Shown: positions 11,409 to 14,033 of the stretch, piece by piece
Position numbering within the stretch: the first letter of the stretch is position 1
Layout of the letters: each line of letters opens with the position of its first letter
NCBI GenBank assembly: GCA_036508635.1
Contig: DATCGY010000037.1
Coordinates: 1 to 14,033 of the forward strand
DNA: 14,033 nucleotides
Reading direction: 5' to 3'
Origin: FEN-727 sp036508635
GTDB lineage: Bacteria; Actinomycetota; Geothermincolia; Fen-727; Anoxymicrobiaceae
Program-made: the position numbers and the translations under genes
Notes under the pieces: generated by a model
The model's input: only the letters and a program-made list of their open reading frames with translations
The model's database searches: none
Told to the model about the DNA's origin: nothing

Positions 11409-12542
11409 GTGAGAATCAAGAGAACCTTTTTTGTGCGATCACTGGCATGGCTGGGCCGTCAAAAGACCCACCTTGTTATCCTGGTGACAGCTCTCGCGTT
11501 TATGCTCGTACTGCTTGCGGGCTTCCTTCCTTTCGGGCTCGCGTCGGACGCGTCAGCGTTCGGGCGCTTCCCGTCAGATGTCAGCATCGGTGGCGTGAAC
11601 GTCAGCAATCTCACGCGGCAGGAAGCCCTGGCGAAGTGCCGCACGCGGCTATCCGGTCTTGCCGCAAAACCGTTTTCTCTGACGACCGACGGCGAGGCCA
11701 TCTCAAATACCTCTGCCGAACTCGGGCTCGAGCTGGATATCGAGAAGATGGTAGATGAGGGGTACCGGACCGCCTGGAGCCCCAGCATCATAGAGAGGAT
11801 GATCAGGAGGTTCCTGAGGAGACCGAGAGCGCTTGACGTACCGGTCTATGTCAAGTACGACGAGGCAAAGGTCCGTTCTTTCGCACAGAACGCGATGGTC
11901 CTCATAAACTGCAAGCCCCGAAACGCATACCTGGACGTATCGAGCGGCTCGGCCCACATGGTGAGCGCGAAAGATGGCCGGCAAGCCGACCTCGACCAGG
12001 TGCTCGCCGCGGCCAACCAGGCACTGAACGAGGGCAAGCGCTCGGTTGAAGTCCCACTCGTGAAGCGCACCCCACCCGAGGTCCCGCAGACAAACGTCGG
12101 TAAGTTCATCCTCGTCAACCTCGACACGCACACGCTGTCGCTCTACGACAAGGAGACCCTGCTCGCTAAATACCCCGTGGCCACGGGCTCCAAGCAGTGG
12201 CCCACGTGCATCGGTCAGTGGGCAATAGTCAAAATGGAAAAGAACCCCACCTGGTACAACCGCGGCTCGACGTGGGCCGAGAACATGCCGGCCTCGCTTC
12301 CGCCCGGGCCCAACAACCCGCTCGGCACAAGGGCGATGACCCTCAACGGCGGCGGCGTGCTGATACATGGCACGAACGACACCGGGTCCATCGGATCCTC
12401 CGCTTCGCACGGCTGCATAAGGATGTACATAAGCAACGTCGAAGCTCTTTTTGAACAGTGTCGGATAGGGATGCCCGTCTACATCATCAAGAAGAGCGGC
12501 GAGCCGGGCTTCGACTGCTCCCGCAAACCATTCTGGCAATAA
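11409..12542 (+). CDS. Membrane-anchored L,D-transpeptidase (YkuD domain) with YoaR-like domain
   Basis: The protein is 377 residues from the GTG start. A basic N-terminus and one membrane segment (about 21-41) anchor it with the bulk outside the cell. Residues 60-220 (VSIGGVNVSNLTRQEALAKC onward) match the pattern of the putative peptidoglycan-binding YoaR/VanW-associated domain. Residues 232-361 are the YkuD catalytic domain, with H320 in IHGTND and SHGCIRM containing H334 and the nucleophile C336. Such enzymes form 3-3 cross-links in peptidoglycan or attach proteins to it. The GTG is preferred because GGAG lies five bases before it. An ATG six codons upstream (11391) has no ribosome site and would be nearly leaderless given the promoter. 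The next gene starts 34 bases after the stop, in the same direction. Confidence 0.9.
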   Translation: MRIKRTFFVRSLAWLGRQKTHLVILVTALAFMLVLLAGFLPFGLASDASAFGRFPSDVSIGGVNVSNLTRQEALAKCRTRLSGLAAKPFSLTTDGEAISNTSAELGLELDIEKMVDEGYRTAWSPSIIERMIRRFLRRPRALDVPVYVKYDEAKVRSFAQNAMVLINCKPRNAYLDVSSGSAHMVSAKDGRQADLDQVLAAANQALNEGKRSVEVPLVKRTPPEVPQTNVGKFILVNLDTHTLSLYDKETLLAKYPVATGSKQWPTCIGQWAIVKMEKNPTWYNRGSTWAENMPASLPPGPNNPLGTRAMTLNGGGVLIHGTNDTGSIGSSASHGCIRMYISNVEALFEQCRIGMPVYIIKKSGEPGFDCSRKPFWQ

Positions 12543-12576
12543 GGCGACCAATCTACTGGTTCGGGGGGTATGCGGA

Positions 12577-13965
12577 ATGGGCGGCAACGCTGTTGTTATC
12601 GGTTCCGGTGTCGGCGGCTCCGCGATATCGGCCCTGCTGGCGAAGCAGGGGTACGAGGTCGACCTTCTCGAGAGCCACTCATTCCACGGGGGCCGCTGCG
12701 CCTCGACCGAAAAAGATGGCTTCGTAGTCGACTTCGGAGTCCACATGTTCAGCCGGGGAGCATCCGGTCCCCACAGCGAGGTCAACCGCTCGCTCGGTGG
12801 CGACCTCACCTGGGTCGCCAAGGACCCACCTTGCAGGATAATGGGCAAGACCGAGTTCGATTTCCCTCTCGACATGCGGTCGCTCGTCAGGCAGGCTGGA
12901 ATCGCCCGCAAGCTGGGAGTGCGTCCCAAGAATTACGCCGGCGCGTACCGCCTGTTCCGCGCGCTCATGAGTGGTAAAAACGTCGAGCAAAACGATGGGA
13001 CGTTGCTCAGTGAATACGTCTCACGCTACACCGACGATGAGATGATCCACCTCTTCATCACGTGCATCTCCCAGCTCTACTTCGCGATCTCTTACCTGGA
13101 GGCTTCCGCGGGCGAGTTCATATGGTCGTTCGACAGGATGTTCAACGGAGCAAGCTTCGGCTACCCGATGGGTGGCTCGGGCAACATACCCGGCTCTTTC
13201 CTTCGTGCGTTTGAGCGCTACGGGGGGTCGCAGCATTACGGTGAGACGGTCAAGCGGATACGCGTCGAAGATGGCGCGGTTAAGGGCGTCGAGACGACCG
13301 AAGGGTGGTACGAAGCCGACCTGGTCATATCAAACGCCGGAGTGCGAAACACGATCGATATGGTGGGCGTCGAGCAGTTCCCCGGTGCATACGTGGACAG
13401 GGCCGAAAGCATGGTCGACTCCAACGCTTACATAACGGTGAAGCTGGGGCTCGAGCGACAGGTCGTGCCGTACCCTGTCGTATTCTACCTGCCGGACCTG
13501 CCCCCCGAAAAAGTGTTCGCGCACCTCGACACTTTCACGGTGCCCGATGATCCTTACATCTTCATGCCCGTACCCAGTAACCACGACCCCACCCTGGCTC
13601 CCGCGGGGGGGCAGCTCGTGATCGCCGGCACGGCGGCGCCATCCGGCGCTTCCGAAGAGCTCTGCAACGCGATACTGGACAGGGTCTACTCGCGCGTCTG
13701 CGACCTGTTTCCCGGAATCGAGAGCGCGATTCTCTGGCAGTCGCGCTCGACGTCATCCGACACCAGGCGCCTGACCGCGCACAAAGCCGGTGAGTGCATA
13801 GGGCTCGCACAGGTGCCCGGGCAGGTAGGCAGCGAACGCCCGGGGCACCGGACGCCGGTCGAGGGACTCATGCTTGTCGGCTCGGACGTCGGCGCACGGG
13901 GTATCGGCACCGAGATAGCGTCGGGTAGCGCTCTAAGCCTTGCGGGGATGGTTGCCGGGGTGTAG
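12577..13965 (+). CDS. Phytoene desaturase-like FAD/NAD(P)-dependent oxidoreductase (CrtI/amine-oxidase superfamily)
   Basis: The 462-residue flavoprotein starts with the dinucleotide-binding motif VVIGSGVGGSAISALLAKQG (6-25), an acidic strand end (E32) and the FAD motif HGGRCAS (37-43). D52-F-G-V-H follows, the usual D-x-G-x-H of this superfamily. The C-terminus has the second FAD site GLMLVGSDVGARGIGTEIAS. There is no membrane segment. CrtI-like proteins desaturate or isomerise carotenoid and other isoprenoid chains, but this superfamily also includes retinol saturases and many uncharacterised oxidases. No phytoene synthase or other carotenoid gene is near, so the substrate is open. The ATG at 12577 has GGGGGGT eight bases upstream. 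The gene lies 34 bases after the L,D-transpeptidase gene and may be cotranscribed with it. Only 68 bases of apparently non-coding sequence follow to the window end. Confidence 0.87.
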   Translation: MGGNAVVIGSGVGGSAISALLAKQGYEVDLLESHSFHGGRCASTEKDGFVVDFGVHMFSRGASGPHSEVNRSLGGDLTWVAKDPPCRIMGKTEFDFPLDMRSLVRQAGIARKLGVRPKNYAGAYRLFRALMSGKNVEQNDGTLLSEYVSRYTDDEMIHLFITCISQLYFAISYLEASAGEFIWSFDRMFNGASFGYPMGGSGNIPGSFLRAFERYGGSQHYGETVKRIRVEDGAVKGVETTEGWYEADLVISNAGVRNTIDMVGVEQFPGAYVDRAESMVDSNAYITVKLGLERQVVPYPVVFYLPDLPPEKVFAHLDTFTVPDDPYIFMPVPSNHDPTLAPAGGQLVIAGTAAPSGASEELCNAILDRVYSRVCDLFPGIESAILWQSRSTSSDTRRLTAHKAGECIGLAQVPGQVGSERPGHRTPVEGLMLVGSDVGARGIGTEIASGSALSLAGMVAGV

Positions 13966-14033
13966 CAGTCATTAGCGCACGCGGGCGTGGCGGTTGCGCC
14001 GCTCTAAGGTGAGGCCGATTCCGCCTTCACCAT

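Noticed and set aside
11703..12929. 408-codon open frame on the minus strand
   Set aside because: It lies antisense across two clear genes (L,D-transpeptidase and flavoprotein), has a low-complexity Arg/Pro/Ala-rich composition and no domain; a GC-rich shadow frame.
14004..14033. Possible tail of a minus-strand gene entering from the right edge (frame ending SASP then TAG)
   Set aside because: Only ten codons are visible, too few to support a coding call.

Overview
This window comes from a GC-rich bacterial chromosome. The gene set is ADP-forming acyl-CoA synthetase alpha, a low-potential two-cluster ferredoxin-like protein, a sirtuin, an FkbM methyltransferase, an L,D-transpeptidase with a YoaR-like domain, and a CrtI-like oxidoreductase. 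It would suit an anaerobic or facultative, possibly deep-branching Actinomycetota-type organism, but that is a low-confidence guess. No rRNA, tRNA or CRISPR array is visible, and no gene-free stretch exceeds 300 bases.

Layout. 1-426 (+) is the 3' end of an ABC-2 type permease. 433-1495 is a RAYT (REP-associated tyrosine transposase) unit whose ends are inverted and internally duplicated. 1495-3821 (-) is a compact operon: MarR regulator, LolD/MacB-type ATPase, FtsX/MacB-type permease. It has a clear promoter (TTGACG-N17-TATATT) and an overlapping palindromic operator. 3896-4258 holds a CTCGAG-centred GC-rich repeat, a REPIN-like inverted repeat and the stump of a membrane glycosyltransferase that ends inside that repeat. 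4386-6842 (+) carries the acyl-CoA synthetase alpha protein and a Sir2 deacylase. 6851-6979 is a second REPIN-like element with a perfect 31-bp inverted repeat. 7043-7996 (+) is an FkbM methyltransferase, meeting tail to tail a minus-strand block: SDR dehydrogenase, a wrecked alpha/beta hydrolase gene, and a TetR regulator with a near-consensus promoter and operator. 10484-13965 (+) carries a Cys-rich 4Fe-4S protein, a membrane-anchored L,D-transpeptidase and a phytoene-desaturase-like flavoprotein.

How it fits together. Two local regulator circuits are readable: MarR with its ABC exporter, and TetR with hydrolase and SDR. Between the genes lie two families of dispersed palindromic repeats. 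One shares its GGGGTCARRTCT core with the ends of the local RAYT transposase, so the window appears to hold both the transposase and non-autonomous elements it could mobilise. The other is a CCCTC-CTCGAG-GAGGG family; one copy has a perfect G-quadruplex pattern. These repeats repeatedly sit at gene ends, and two stop codons (transposase and glycosyltransferase stump) lie within repeat sequence.

The most unusual single observation is the hydrolase pseudogene. About 66 bp of its coding sequence, encoding a recognisable hydrolase core strand, lies inverted on the opposite strand inside the gene remnant, together with a large deletion and a one-base frameshift.
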